This document shows positions 1 through 9,951 of a stretch of DNA of 64,000 bases, piece after piece (position 1 is the first letter of the stretch; each line of letters begins with the position of its first letter). The stretch is from assembly GCF_003323735.1 (NCBI RefSeq), contig NZ_QOIM01000023.1:124001-188000 (forward strand). Direction: 5' to 3'. The translations under genes were made by a program, and so were the position numbers. The notes beneath the pieces were generated by a model. It had not been told where the DNA came from. It saw only the letters and a list, made by a program, of their open reading frames with translations, and did no database searches. The DNA comes from Streptomyces reniochalinae. Its GTDB lineage: Bacteria > Actinomycetota > Actinomycetes > Streptomycetales > Streptomycetaceae.

Positions 1-383
1 TCCGCGTCGGCGCGGCGCCGGGCGGCGGCTTCCTTGGCGCCTTCTCGGAGGGTGCGGGCCTCTTCCGCGGCCCGCTCGGTCAGCTCGTGGGCCGCGGCCT
101 CGGCCGCCGCCCGCAGGTCCGCCGCCTCCGACTCCGCGGTGCCGAGGAGCCCCTGGGCGCGCGCGCCCAGCGCTTCGAAGGTCTGCGGGGGCAGGGCGGC
201 GGCCACCTCGTGCAGCCGCTGCGCTTCCTCCGCGGCCTCCTCCGCGAGCCGGGTGAGCTGCGCGGTGCGGTCCCAGGCCGCCTCGCGTTCCGCGTTGAGA
301 CCGGTCACCCGGGCGTCGACCTGTTCGGGCCGGTATCCGCGGCCCCTGACGACAACGAAGCCGTGCGGCGACGACGCACTCAT
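1..383 (-). CDS. DivIVA-like/cellulose-binding-type coiled-coil protein (partial)
   Basis: The gene starts with ATG at 383 and runs off the left edge of the window, so only about 127 N-terminal residues are seen. They open with Met-Ser-Ala-Ser-Ser-Pro-His-Gly-Phe and continue RGRGYRPEQVDARVTGLNAE, the kind of start found in Streptomyces proteins annotated as cellulose-binding or DivIVA-like. The rest is Ala/Glu/Arg-rich heptad sequence that should form a long coiled coil. No enzymatic motif is present in the visible part. A GGGG stretch lies about 8 nt upstream of the ATG. It is transcribed away from the LCP gene, which ends 79 bp upstream on the same strand. A cytoskeletal or scaffold role is an inference from family resemblance. 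Confidence 0.6.
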   Translation of the reverse strand, partial: MSASSPHGFVVVRGRGYRPEQVDARVTGLNAEREAAWDRTAQLTRLAEEAAEEAQRLHEVAAALPPQTFEALGARAQGLLGTAESEAADLRAAAEAAAHELTERAAEEARTLREGAKEAAARRRADA

Positions 384-461
384 TTCGAGCCCCTTATCTC
401 GGTTCCCGTCTCCTGACGCGGTCCCGGCGACCACGGCGAGACCGGCCTGTCCCAGGATGCG

Positions 462-1472
462 CTACTTCACCGTGGTTGCCGTAATCGGCACATCCTGGCG
501 CAACTGATCAAAAAGTTCGCGTGACCCGGATGGGTGCCAGACGACGACGTTTCCGACGCCCGGCACGCTGAGCCCGGGGTTCGCCACCGGGACGGTCGTC
601 GTACCGCCCTCGCCCGCCGTCAGCCCCCTGATCTCCCAGCCCATCCGTGTGAGTGATCCGACGGAGTCCATCCGGTCGACGGTCACCGCGTCCAGGGCCG
701 AACCGAGGAAGGGGTAGAACCGGAAGGGGTCGGCCACCACGTCAGCGCCCGTGCCCTCCCGCACGAGGGCGCTCAGCAGTTTCCGCTGCCGTTTGACCCG
801 CCCCAGGTCGCCCTCCGGGTCGCTGTAGCGCGCCCGGACGAACGCCAGGGCCTGCTTGCCGTCCAGCGTCTGGCACCCGGCGTCCAGGTCGGCGCCCGAC
901 TTCTTGTCCCGCAGGGGTTCGCCGAGGCAGACGCGTACACCGTCGAGTGCGTCGACCACGTGCGTGAAGCCGAGGAAGTCGATCTCCGCGTAGTGGTCGA
1001 GCCGCAGCTTGGTCGCCTCCTCGACGGTACGCGTCAGCAGCTCGGCGCCGCCCAGCGCGTACGCCGAGTTGATCTTGCCTTTTCCGTGGCCCGGGATCGG
1101 CACGTAGCTGTCGCGCGGAATGCTCACCAGATACGGTCCCGCCGCACCGTAGTGCAGCACCATCAGCGTGTCCGTGTTGCGCTGGCCCCCGCCGCCGACG
1201 TGCAGTTCCTCGCGTTCCTCGCGGGTCAGGTCCGCACGGGTGTCCGACCCGATGATCAGCCAGTTGGTGCCCTCGCCGTGCGCCGGGCGGTCCGGGTAGT
1301 CGGCGAGGGCCTCCGTCTGCTGCAACCGGCTTCCGGCCCACAGGTACGTCGCCGAGACGGCCGCCGCCGCGACGAGGACCACGGCGAGCAGCACCACGAG
1401 GACGACCCGCGGCCACCGGCGCCTGCGGCGCGGCCGACCGGCGCGATAGACGGTGCTGCTCTCCCCGTACAT
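462..1472 (-). CDS. LytR-CpsA-Psr (LCP) family cell-wall ligase
   Basis: A 336-residue protein with a short basic cytoplasmic N-terminus, one membrane segment (about residues 22-46) and an extracytoplasmic LCP domain. Family marks are present in order: GSDTRAD, NTDTLMVLHY, SIPRDSYV, KINSAYALGG and the Arg-rich LAFVRARYSDPEGDLGRV motif. These Arg and Asp residues bind the pyrophosphate of the polyprenyl donor and Mg2+ in LCP enzymes. Family members transfer anionic glycopolymers from undecaprenyl pyrophosphate to peptidoglycan outside the membrane. The length is normal for the family. It sits alone, about 100 bp downstream of the 911-aa toxin/immunity-like gene. The exact polymer substrate cannot be told from sequence. 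Confidence 0.9.
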   Translation of the reverse strand: MYGESSTVYRAGRPRRRRRWPRVVLVVLLAVVLVAAAAVSATYLWAGSRLQQTEALADYPDRPAHGEGTNWLIIGSDTRADLTREEREELHVGGGGQRNTDTLMVLHYGAAGPYLVSIPRDSYVPIPGHGKGKINSAYALGGAELLTRTVEEATKLRLDHYAEIDFLGFTHVVDALDGVRVCLGEPLRDKKSGADLDAGCQTLDGKQALAFVRARYSDPEGDLGRVKRQRKLLSALVREGTGADVVADPFRFYPFLGSALDAVTVDRMDSVGSLTRMGWEIRGLTAGEGGTTTVPVANPGLSVPGVGNVVVWHPSGSRELFDQLRQDVPITATTVK

Positions 1473-1571
1473 GGACCGAGCGTCCCTCGCGGCGGCCGGC
1501 GCCGCGCGCCACCGTGGTCCGTCCGGCGGAGGGGGCGCGCCGTCCCGGCACGCCCCCGGCTCACCCTCGGA

Positions 1572-4307
1572 TCAGAACAGCCCGTCCCACATCTGTTCGA
1601 GCAGCACGGACCACCAGTTCTCCGGCGACCCCAGAGCGGGGGCGTCGAGCGCCGCGAGCTGGCCCTGGAAGTCGACCGTCCACCGACCGGCCTGCTCGGG
1701 CGTCAGCCCGAACCGCAGCCGCCACATCCGCCCCAGCATGGCCACGCAGCGCACGAACTCCGGCAACCCGGTGTTGACGAACTGCGGAAGTGCGGGCTGC
1801 CCACCGGGCCCCGCCTCCAACGGCACGGCGACTATGTTCGCCGTGCCGTACTGCACGCACAGCTGCCGCCCGAAGTCGCTGCCGACCACCAGGTAGGAGC
1901 CCGCGTCGGAAGCGGGCGCGAGGCCACGCTCCTGCGCGAGCTCGGCCAGCGTGGGGATGGGACGCCCCGGCTGGGCCTGCCCCCAGAAGAAGGGACCCAG
2001 ATCGAGGGGGACGCCCGCCCACACGAGAGTCTGCGCGACGATGTCGGGCACGCCCTGGCGGGAGACGGCCCGCTGGTCGAAGCGGAAGACGCCCTGGGGC
2101 CCGAACGCCTGCATCAGCTCCTGCCCGATGGCGTCGGGCGGGATGGGCGGGGCGGGCGGGACCTGTCCGGGCGCCGGCAGCGGCACCGGGTTGGGCGCGG
2201 GCCGCGCGGGCCCGTCGGCGACCTGGTGCAGCTCGCCCTGGTGCTCGATCAGATGCCGCATCCCCTGCTGCCGGGAAGCGTGGTCGGTGCCGTACGACGC
2301 GGTGTGGCTGACCCGCACCTGGGGCCAGGTCTCGCGGATCATCCGGGCGCAGTAACCGCCGGGCAGGTCGCACGGCTCCAGCTCGGTGTGGAGCTCCACC
2401 ACCTGCTGCGGAGGCACGTTCATGGCCCGCAGCTCGTGCAGCAGCTGCCACTCGGGGTGCGGGGTGCCGGGCGCTGAGCGGCGGATGAGCTGCTGCTCGG
2501 AACCGTCGGGCGCGCGGTAGCGCAGCGCCGCCATGTAGCCGGGGCCCACGGTGGGCTGCCCCGGCTGCGGCTGCGGTGCGGCACCCGCGCCGGGCGGGGG
2601 CGGCGTGCCTGCCCCGGGCACCATGCCGGGACCGGGGGCTCCGGGCGCAGGCGTGCCGGGGGCCGGGGCTCCGGGCGGAGGGCTGCCGGGGGCCGCGGGC
2701 GGGGCGCCGGGCGGCGGTGGTGTGGTGGGGCCTGTCACCCCGGGTCCGGCGAGCATCGTCGCGGCGTGGTGGACGTCCGAGCCGCCAGTGCCGTCGGTGC
2801 CGCCCGTGCCCGAGTTGCCGGTGTCGCCGGGAGGCGGTGTGCCGGGCGCGTCGACCTTCGGCCGACTGCCGCTCTGGCTGACCTGCTCGGCCAGGTCGTC
2901 GGCCGAGACCAGCTGGGTCGGCACGTACCCGCCGCCGGGTGCTCCCGGCGCTCCGGGTGCTCCCGGCGCCGAGGGCGGGGGCGGGGTGGAAGGTCCGCCC
3001 GGGGGCGGGGTCGACGGGCCGCCCGAGCGGGCGCCCGGGGTGCCGGGGGCACCGGGCGGCGGAGGGACGGACGGGCCGCTGCCGCGCGAGGACCGCGACG
3101 GGATCGAGCCGCGCGGGGCACGGCTGGTGGCGGCGTCGGCGATGTCACCGGCCCCCGGCCCGCCGGGAGCGGACGGAGCACCGGGAGCGGACGGAGCGCC
3201 CGGAGCCGACAGGGCGCCCGGAGCCGACGGGGCGCCCGGCATCGACAGTCCGCCCTGGGAGGGGTCGGCGAGCATGGTCGCGGCCTGGTGCACCCCGCCG
3301 CCGGCGCCATGCCCCCCGGGACCCGGGCCGCCCGGACCGTCGCCCGGACCCGCACCGGTTCCGTCTCCCTGACCGCTGCCGCCGCCCGTGCCGGTGTCGG
3401 CGGTTGCGGGCCCGCCGTCCTGGGCCGCTTGCCCGGGCGCCTGCGGGGGCTGAGGTGCGTGGGGCGGGTGAGGCGCCTGGCCCGCGTCGGGAGCCCCCGG
3501 CGGCTGCGGGGGCTGCCGCGGGTTCGGGGCGGAGCCGGTGCCGGGTGCCTCGGCGGGCTGACCGGCGCCCGGCACGTCGAGCGCGGGCGCGACGGCCGTC
3601 CTGGGCAGCGCGCTGCCCTCGGGAAGCAGTTCGGTCCTGGCCTCCGACCTGGAGCCCGGCGGCGGAGGCGGCGTATCGTCCTCGTCGCTGCCCATCAGCG
3701 GCGGCGCGAAGACCGTCGCGGGCGGCGCCTGCGCCTCACCGCTGCCGACTCCACCGGTGTCCGCCCCGTCCCACGGGCTGGCACCCGGCAGACCGCCACC
3801 ACCGGCAGAACCCCCCTGCGATCCACCGGCGGCGGGAGCGGCCGGGGCGCCAGGAGCCGACGGAGCGCCAGAAGCGGGAGCGGGCGGGGCGCCGGGGACC
3901 GCGGACGGCCCGGAGGCGTCGGCACGCCGGTCCGGGATGCCCATCTTGTCGGCGGCCTCCTGCAACCACTCGGGCGGCGTCAACAAGAAGGACGTCGCCT
4001 CCAGGTCGAGCCGCTGCTGCGGGGCGGCGGCCGGAGCGGCCGTCTCCTCGGTGCCGTACGCCTCCTCGTACCGGCGGATGACCTCGCCCACCGGAAGAGC
4101 GGGCCACAGCGTGGTGTCGCCGCTGTCCCTGGCGATGACCAGCCGCAGGTTGCCGCCGTCCGAGACGGGCCCGCTCTCGCGGTCCTCGGCCCAGGCCACG
4201 AAGCCCAGGTCGAACTCGCGGACGCGCACCTCGCGGTGCTGGTATCCGGGTACGTCGCCGTTGACCCAGCGCTCGGCGCGCTCCTGGGCCTGCGCGAAGG
4301 TCACCAT
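1572..4307 (-). CDS. YrhB-like + deaminase-like + SUKH-4 fusion protein
   Basis: A 911-residue multidomain protein. Residues 1-88 resemble the YrhB/Imm35 immunity family. Residues about 133-590 are a low-complexity Pro/Gly/Ala/Ser linker. Residues about 591-700 carry HPE (617-619) and, 25 residues later, EPC-x6-C (Cys646, Cys653), a spacing like the zinc ligands and catalytic Glu of XOO_2897-type nucleic-acid deaminases. Residues about 735-911 match SUKH-4 immunity proteins (YLVVGSDFGRQLCV, EFVRCVAML, ending WWSVLLEQMWDGLF). No signal peptide or membrane segment is seen, so it should be cytoplasmic unless exported by a dedicated route. Its start lies 7 bp after the stop of the WHH-SUKH gene, implying one operon. 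Toxin and immunity modules in one chain is the odd point. Deaminase activity is inferred, not shown. Confidence 0.75.
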   Translation of the reverse strand: MVTFAQAQERAERWVNGDVPGYQHREVRVREFDLGFVAWAEDRESGPVSDGGNLRLVIARDSGDTTLWPALPVGEVIRRYEEAYGTEETAAPAAAPQQRLDLEATSFLLTPPEWLQEAADKMGIPDRRADASGPSAVPGAPPAPASGAPSAPGAPAAPAAGGSQGGSAGGGGLPGASPWDGADTGGVGSGEAQAPPATVFAPPLMGSDEDDTPPPPPGSRSEARTELLPEGSALPRTAVAPALDVPGAGQPAEAPGTGSAPNPRQPPQPPGAPDAGQAPHPPHAPQPPQAPGQAAQDGGPATADTGTGGGSGQGDGTGAGPGDGPGGPGPGGHGAGGGVHQAATMLADPSQGGLSMPGAPSAPGALSAPGAPSAPGAPSAPGGPGAGDIADAATSRAPRGSIPSRSSRGSGPSVPPPPGAPGTPGARSGGPSTPPPGGPSTPPPPSAPGAPGAPGAPGGGYVPTQLVSADDLAEQVSQSGSRPKVDAPGTPPPGDTGNSGTGGTDGTGGSDVHHAATMLAGPGVTGPTTPPPPGAPPAAPGSPPPGAPAPGTPAPGAPGPGMVPGAGTPPPPGAGAAPQPQPGQPTVGPGYMAALRYRAPDGSEQQLIRRSAPGTPHPEWQLLHELRAMNVPPQQVVELHTELEPCDLPGGYCARMIRETWPQVRVSHTASYGTDHASRQQGMRHLIEHQGELHQVADGPARPAPNPVPLPAPGQVPPAPPIPPDAIGQELMQAFGPQGVFRFDQRAVSRQGVPDIVAQTLVWAGVPLDLGPFFWGQAQPGRPIPTLAELAQERGLAPASDAGSYLVVGSDFGRQLCVQYGTANIVAVPLEAGPGGQPALPQFVNTGLPEFVRCVAMLGRMWRLRFGLTPEQAGRWTVDFQGQLAALDAPALGSPENWWSVLLEQMWDGLF
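3163..3234. repeat. 18-bp tandem repeat in the linker of the 911-aa gene
   Basis: Four consecutive 18-bp units (3163, 3181, 3199, 3217), related to CCGGGAGCGGACGGAGCA, encode repeated Gly-Ala-Pro-Ser-Ala-Pro. Shorter Pro-Gly-Ala repeats flank it (for example 2938-2970). The repeats are in frame and would let linker length vary by slippage. Confidence 0.85.
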
Positions 4308-4314
4308 CGCGCTC

Positions 4315-5295
4315 TCACCTCTCCACAGGGACGGCGCGGGCGAAGCCGCCGTCCACCATCAGGTTCGCCACGGTCTCCAACTCCGGCGGGTTACCCGCGA
4401 GCCGCAACAGGAACGCATCGAAATCCGCACCGCACGGCCGCAACAGCCGCTCCACCCGCTCCTGCACCTGCATGCCGTAGGCGTCCCGCGCGTCGTCGTA
4501 AGCGCAAAACCACACCGAGCCCAGCGCCTCGCCCTTCACCTTCACAGCGATCAGGCCGCCCTGGACGAAGCCGACGCCCAAAAAGTCCTTGGTGAGGTGG
4601 TCGCGCAGGCACTTGTTCACGTAGACGAGGTCGTTGACGGCCGCGTCGTCGCGCACCGTGAAGAAAGGCTGGTCCACCAGCAGGCCCAGCTCCGCGTCGA
4701 GCGCCACGCCCTCAGGGGCGCAGCCGCCCGCGGCCTTGAGGAAACCGCGGTAGGCACCCGGCAGCCGGTAGCCGAGCCGCTCCTCGACGTCGGCGACCTG
4801 CCGTTCGGTCACCGCGGGCTCCGGCCCGTGCGGCACGGCGAAGTGCGCGGGGCGGGTCTCCTGGAGCGGACGCGTACCGGTCTTGCCGTGGTCGACGGAC
4901 GCCGTCGCCAGACCGCCGTGGTGCCGCAGCAGCGCCTTCACCTCGACGGGCACCAGCTCCATGCGGCGGCTGTGCGCCACGTGGTGCCACGTCCAGCCGT
5001 GCGGAGTGGCGACGGGCGGCAGGTCCGTCCACAGCTCGTGCCCCTCGGCGTGCAGCGCGGCGTTGGCCGACACGTAGTCGGTCAGGCGCAGTTCGTCGCC
5101 ACCGAAGCCGTCCGGGGGCTCGGCGATCTCAGCGGCCGCACGGGCGTACGCGGAGAAGTCGGGAAACCCGGCCGGGTCGACCCGCACCCCCTGGGGGTGG
5201 CGGGCCGCCCTGACCGGATCCGGGAAATTCACGACCTGCCCGGCGTACGCCCGGTTCGGTGGCGCGGCGGCTTGTCCGAGCCGACCTGTCGTCAT
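4315..5295 (-). CDS. WHH/HNH-like nuclease domain fused to SUKH domain
   Basis: The start is ATG at 5295 with AGGGGG 9 nt upstream, giving 326 residues; an in-frame extension to 5385 has no such support. Residues about 64-128 match the WHH branch of HNH/ENDO VII nucleases: GWTWHH (His104, His105), then ELVP and a terminal RHHGG. One usual metal-ligand position is Lys120 (LVPVEVKALLRHHGG) where family toxins normally have His, so catalysis may be weakened. Residues about 160-302 are a SMI1/KNR4 (SUKH) domain (RLGYRLPGAYRGFLKAAGG...VGFVQGGLIAVKV...SVWFCAYDDARD). SUKH domains are immunity proteins against nuclease and deaminase toxins. It is the first gene of the two-gene minus-strand operon and is divergent from the YwqJ/SUKH-3 pair. 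Confidence 0.75.
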   Translation of the reverse strand: MTTGRLGQAAAPPNRAYAGQVVNFPDPVRAARHPQGVRVDPAGFPDFSAYARAAAEIAEPPDGFGGDELRLTDYVSANAALHAEGHELWTDLPPVATPHGWTWHHVAHSRRMELVPVEVKALLRHHGGLATASVDHGKTGTRPLQETRPAHFAVPHGPEPAVTERQVADVEERLGYRLPGAYRGFLKAAGGCAPEGVALDAELGLLVDQPFFTVRDDAAVNDLVYVNKCLRDHLTKDFLGVGFVQGGLIAVKVKGEALGSVWFCAYDDARDAYGMQVQERVERLLRPCGADFDAFLLRLAGNPPELETVANLMVDGGFARAVPVER

Positions 5296-5578
5296 GGCGT
5301 TGGCCCCCTGCTGGTGCTGGCTGGTTCCGAACAGCCTATGCGGTACGGCAACCGCCAGACACCGCCCCTGGCGGTCACCCCGCACGGCCGCCTCCAGCCG
5401 CCCGGTGCGGCCGCCTCCGGCGACCCCGTACGGAACCGCTCACCCAGAGGGCGTGAAAAGCGGCCCCCCTCCGGGCCGCACGACCGTGACGCCCACGGGG
5501 GAATGATCGACTCGTGCGCCGCACGGCATACTTGGGCGAGCCCCGGCACTTAAGGGGACACTCGGGGAGGAAGCTCCA

Positions 5579-6231
5579 TTGCACACCGCACAACAGGCGC
5601 ACACACCGCAGGCGCAGACCGCGCCCTCGGCGCACCCCGCCGAACAGGCGCAACCCGCCACCGGTTACGGGGCGGGCGACCCGCGCATCGGCTGGACCAA
5701 CGCCGCCGACTCCCTCAGCGCCACCGCACCGGTCCTGAGGCACCGCCGGGACGGCATCCTGCCCGCGGTCGCCGCCGCCCTGTCCATCCGCGGCGAGACC
5801 CTCACCTGCACCGGCAGCAAGAGCGAGCGGCCACCCGCCCACCACCCCCTCGTGCAGGACTTCCTCGACACCCTCACCACCGAACGCCGCTCCCGCACGA
5901 CAGGACGCTGCCCCGAAGCGGTCCTCCTCTCCCGCTACCTCACCGCCACCGAGACCAGCCGCGCCGCCAAACGCGGCGCCCGCAAACAAGGCAAGAACGC
6001 CAAGTCGGGCAGCACCAAGGCCACCAGGGCACCCCGCACCACGAAACCGCCCAAACCCCTGACCCTGAGCGAGGCCAAGCGCGCCCTCAAGCACGCCAAA
6101 CTCACCGCACGCCGCATCCGCGAGGACGGCGACCCCCTGCACGGCAGCTACATCCCACCGTGCCGCTCCTGCACCCCCCTGCTGGCCCACTTCGGGGTAC
6201 GGGCCGTCGACCCGGCACAGGAGCACGACCG

Positions 6232-6235
<4 letters not shown>
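5579..6235 (+). CDS. YwqJ-related putative nucleic-acid deaminase
   Basis: A TTG start at 5579 is fixed by GGGGAGGAAG 5-14 nt upstream; the product has 218 residues. CPE at 111-113 (zinc Cys and catalytic Glu) and PPCRSC at 193-198 (two zinc Cys) are the two signature motifs of the deaminase superfamily, in the arrangement of the YwqJ group. Between them lies a Lys/Arg-rich insert (about 129-160) that could bind nucleic acid. The first 30 residues are Gln/Ala/Pro-rich with no signal peptide. Its stop overlaps the GTG of the SUKH-3 gene by 4 bases, so the two are co-translated, as expected for toxin and immunity partners. The target nucleotide or RNA is unknown. Confidence 0.8.
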
Positions 6236-6982
<747 letters not shown>

Positions 6983-7005
<23 letters not shown>

Positions 7006-8818
7006 TCGCCGACACCCGGAACCCGCCGGAGTCCGTCGGCCCCGACACGAAGCCACCGCCCAGCGCCGTGACCCGCTCCCGCATCCCCACCAGCCCGTTG
7101 CCCCCGCTGGGCAGCCCCGCGTCGGCGGCACCGTCCGCCGCGGGCTCGTTCTCCACCTGCAAGGCGACCTCCGCCTCCCGATGCGCCACCCGCACCCGGG
7201 TCGCGGCACCCGCGGCGTGCTTGTGGACGTTGGTCAGCGCCTCCTGCACCACCCGGTAGGCCGTCTGCTCCACCGTCGGCGGACAGGCACCGTCCGGGTC
7301 CCCCTCCACCCTCAGCTCCACCGCCATCCCGGCAGCGCGCGACTGGCCGACCAGCGCGTCCAACTGCGCGAGCGACGGCACCTGCGCGTACGGAGCCCTC
7401 TCCTGGCCCGCGCCACCCGCGCGGACAGTGCCCTCCTGACGCCCGGCAGCCGCGTTCCCGGCAGCCGCCGGCACAGACCCCGAGACGAACTCCGACGGGC
7501 GCGAGGGCGCCCGCCCGGCAACGCCCCCGCCGGACACACCATCCCTCGGCCCCTCCGACAGACCGCCCGAGGGGTCCGAGACGGGCGGCGCCCCGACCGA
7601 CGGCACTGGAGAGGTCGCGCCCGCCGGCGCGGTTTCGTTCTCCCCCTTCGCCGTGTCGCCCGCCCCCGCGGGCACGCGCTTCCCGCCCCGCTCGGTGACC
7701 TCGCCACCCCCCGCATCACCGGCGGCCGCCGCCCGCCGCCCGGCGCGCTCCGCGACCGCCGCCCCGGCCCGCACACCCGGCCCGCGGCCCCCGGCCCGGC
7801 CGGCCCCCACCGGCTCCTCGGCCTGTCCCGCCTTCTGCGCCTGCCCTGTCTGCTCCGCTCCCGCCTTCTGCGCCTGCCCTGCCTGGTCCGCGCGCCGGGT
7901 CCGTTCGGCCCGACCGGCCCGGTCGCCCTGCTCGCCCCGACCCGCCCGGCCGGACTGCTGGCCGGTGTGGCGGGCGTGCTCGGCCTGCGCCGGCTTCTCC
8001 GCGTCGCCGGACCGCAGCACACCCAGCATGGTCCGCAACTCGTTGAGCGCCTGACGGCCCATGTCGCCCACCAGCGCGGCGTTCCTGGACGCCTTCTCCG
8101 GATCCTTCAGCGTCACCGCCTGCAACGCCGCCGCGTGCACCACCATCAGACTGACCCGGTGCGCGACCACGTCGTGCATCTCACGGGCGATCCGGGTGCG
8201 CTCCTCGTTGCGCGCCCACTCGGCGCGCTCCTCCGCGCGGTCGGCCAGCAGCGACAGCTCCCGCTCCAGACCGTCAGCCCGCTCACGCAGCGACTCCACG
8301 AGCCGCCGCCGCGCCCCCACGTACAGGCCCAGCAGCACGGGCGGGGCCGTCACACCCACCGACATCAGCACAGCGACCAGCGGAACGAACCACGCCGACG
8401 GGTTGAAGTCCGGGTCCTGCCCGACGCTCTGCTCCAGCCGGAACGTCGTCATCGCCAGCGTGCCCAGCGCGGTCATCGACGCCAGCAGCCCGGTGATCCG
8501 CCGCGGCACCTCGGTCGCGGCAAGGGTGTAGAGACCGACGACGCACAGGGTCGCGCCCATGTCAGCGGGTATGACGGCGATGGCGACCAGGACGACGGCT
8601 ATGGGCCAGCGTCGCCGCAGCACGAGCGTCGCCCCCGCGACCACGCCCAGCACGACCGCCAGCCACCCCGGAACACCCGTCTCACGGGCGAAACTCTGCC
8701 CTTGCAGCGCGCACTCCGCGGCGGAGGCCGCCGCGAGGGTGACATCGAGCACCGCACTCCGTGGCCGCTCCCACCACCACGGCCCGCCCCGCGCACGGTC
8801 GTCCCCCGTCTCGGTCAT
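6983..8818 (-). CDS. Sensor histidine kinase (HisKA_3 type) with long insert
   Basis: A 611-residue protein starting at ATG 8818. Five or six membrane segments cover residues about 22-170, then a short coiled coil, then the NarL/DesK-type phosphoacceptor AREMHDVVAHRVSLMVVHA with His215. The ATPase domain is residues about 480-611, with VVQEALTNVHKHA (N-box) and GNGLVGMRERV (G-box). Between dimerisation and ATPase domains, residues about 272-478 are an Ala/Gly/Gln/Arg-rich low-complexity insert, absent from normal kinases of about 400 residues. No response regulator is adjacent, so it is an orphan kinase here. Signal and partner are unknown. Confidence 0.88.
7828..7880. repeat. 33-bp direct repeat inside the kinase insert
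   Basis: The string CCGCCTTCTGCGCCTGCCCT occurs twice with a 33-bp (11-codon) period. On the minus strand it encodes repeated Gly-Gln-Ala-Gln-Lys-Ala-Gly. It shows that the kinase insert grew by in-frame tandem duplication. Confidence 0.7.
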
Positions 8819-8998
8819 ACCGACCAGCCTACGACCGAAGACCACCCCATTTCCGGCCGAGCCCCGGAACACCCAGTTCCGTGCATCTGTCCGTGACCGG
8901 ACGGTTTTGCAATCGAACACCGAGGGAATTCACTCGAACTAAGTAAGCGAACGCCTTTTCGCAGCACACGGCGCCCTTCACCCGCAAGACTCACCCGT

Positions 8999-9871
8999 GT
9001 GACACAGACGCACGACGCGTACGAACGCCTACGCGAACAAGCCGTCGCGCTGCGCCGCGAAGGGCTCAGCCGCCGCCACATCCGCGACCGCCTGAAAATC
9101 TCCAACAACGACCTCCTCAACCGCCTCGTCCAAGGCGAACCCCCACCCGCCTGGACCCGCCGCCCCAACGCCAAGGACGACCTGCGCGCACGCGCCCGCG
9201 AGCTGCGCCGCCAGGGCTGGACGTACGACCGGATCGAACTGGAACTGGGCGTCTCGCGCAGCTCGGTGTCCCTGTGGGTGCGGGATCTGCCCAAACCCGA
9301 GCCGCGCTACAGCCCGGAGGAGCAGCGGGCCTTGATGCAAGCCGGGCTCTCGGAGCATCACAGAGCCCTGGAGGAACAGCGGCGCAGGACGAAGGCCGCG
9401 GCCTACGCGGAGATCGGTGCGCTGTCGGACAGAGAGCTGTTCCTGGTCGGCATCGGTCTGTACTGGGCGGAGGGCGCCAAGAGCAAGTCGTATCGCCGCT
9501 CGGAAAGCGTCAGCTTCGTCAACAGCGATCCGGGCATGATCCGTGTCTTCCTCGCCTGGCTGGGCCTGCTCGGAGTGCCGAAGCACCGCCTTCGGTTCCA
9601 CGTGACGATCCACGAGTCCGCCGATGTCGAGGGCGCGGAGCGCTACTGGGCCGACCTGGTCGGGGTCCCTGTGGGCTCCTTCCTCAAGACAGCGCTCAAG
9701 AGGCACAACCCCAGGACGGCCCGCAAGAACGTCGGGGAGGACTACCGCGGCTGCCTCGTGGTGCGCGTCCGACGCGGCGCTGAGCTCTATCAGCGGATCG
9801 AGGGATGGTGGGCGGGTGTCTGCGCGTCGCAAACCCCGCCGACGAACCCGGGCGGGTCAGGTACGCTCTGA
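8999..9871 (+). CDS. HTH protein with LAGLIDADG-like C-terminal region
   Basis: A GTG start at 8999 gives 290 residues. The N-terminal part holds two helix-turn-helix-like segments: EGLSRRHIRDRLKISNNDL (about 21-40) and QGWTYDRIELELGVSRSSVS (about 70-90). The C-terminal half (about 140-280) has LVGIGLYWAEGAKS, then FVNSDPGMIRVFLAWL, HVTIHESADVEGAERYW and YRGCLVVRVRRG. That layout resembles the LAGLIDADG endonuclease fold (G...EG signature followed by a beta saddle), as also seen in WhiA-type regulators. I infer a DNA- or RNA-binding protein; catalytic activity is unproven. It ends only 7 bp before tRNA-Gln and may read into it. Confidence 0.6.
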   Translation: MTQTHDAYERLREQAVALRREGLSRRHIRDRLKISNNDLLNRLVQGEPPPAWTRRPNAKDDLRARARELRRQGWTYDRIELELGVSRSSVSLWVRDLPKPEPRYSPEEQRALMQAGLSEHHRALEEQRRRTKAAAYAEIGALSDRELFLVGIGLYWAEGAKSKSYRRSESVSFVNSDPGMIRVFLAWLGLLGVPKHRLRFHVTIHESADVEGAERYWADLVGVPVGSFLKTALKRHNPRTARKNVGEDYRGCLVVRVRRGAELYQRIEGWWAGVCASQTPPTNPGGSGTL

Positions 9872-9878
9872 GCACCAA

Positions 9879-9951
9879 TCCCCCGTGGTGTAATCAGGCA
9901 GCACCCTGAGTTTTGGTCTCAGTAGTCAAGGTTCGAATCCTTGCGGGGGAG
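9879..9951 (+). tRNA. tRNA-Gln (anticodon TTG)
   Basis: The acceptor stem pairs 9879-9885 with 9944-9950 (seven pairs), and 9951 is the discriminator G. The anticodon stem CTGAG/CTCAG encloses the loop TTTTGGT with anticodon TTG. The T-arm contains GGTTCGAATCC. The 3' CCA is not encoded. It reads CAA and, by wobble, CAG codons. Confidence 0.95.

Noticed and set aside
960..4595. Long plus-strand open frames (for example 505 and 609 residues) opposite the LCP and 911-aa genes
   Set aside because: Their translations are Arg/Gly/Pro-rich with no domain, and they mirror well-recognised genes on the other strand. They are GC-driven shadows.
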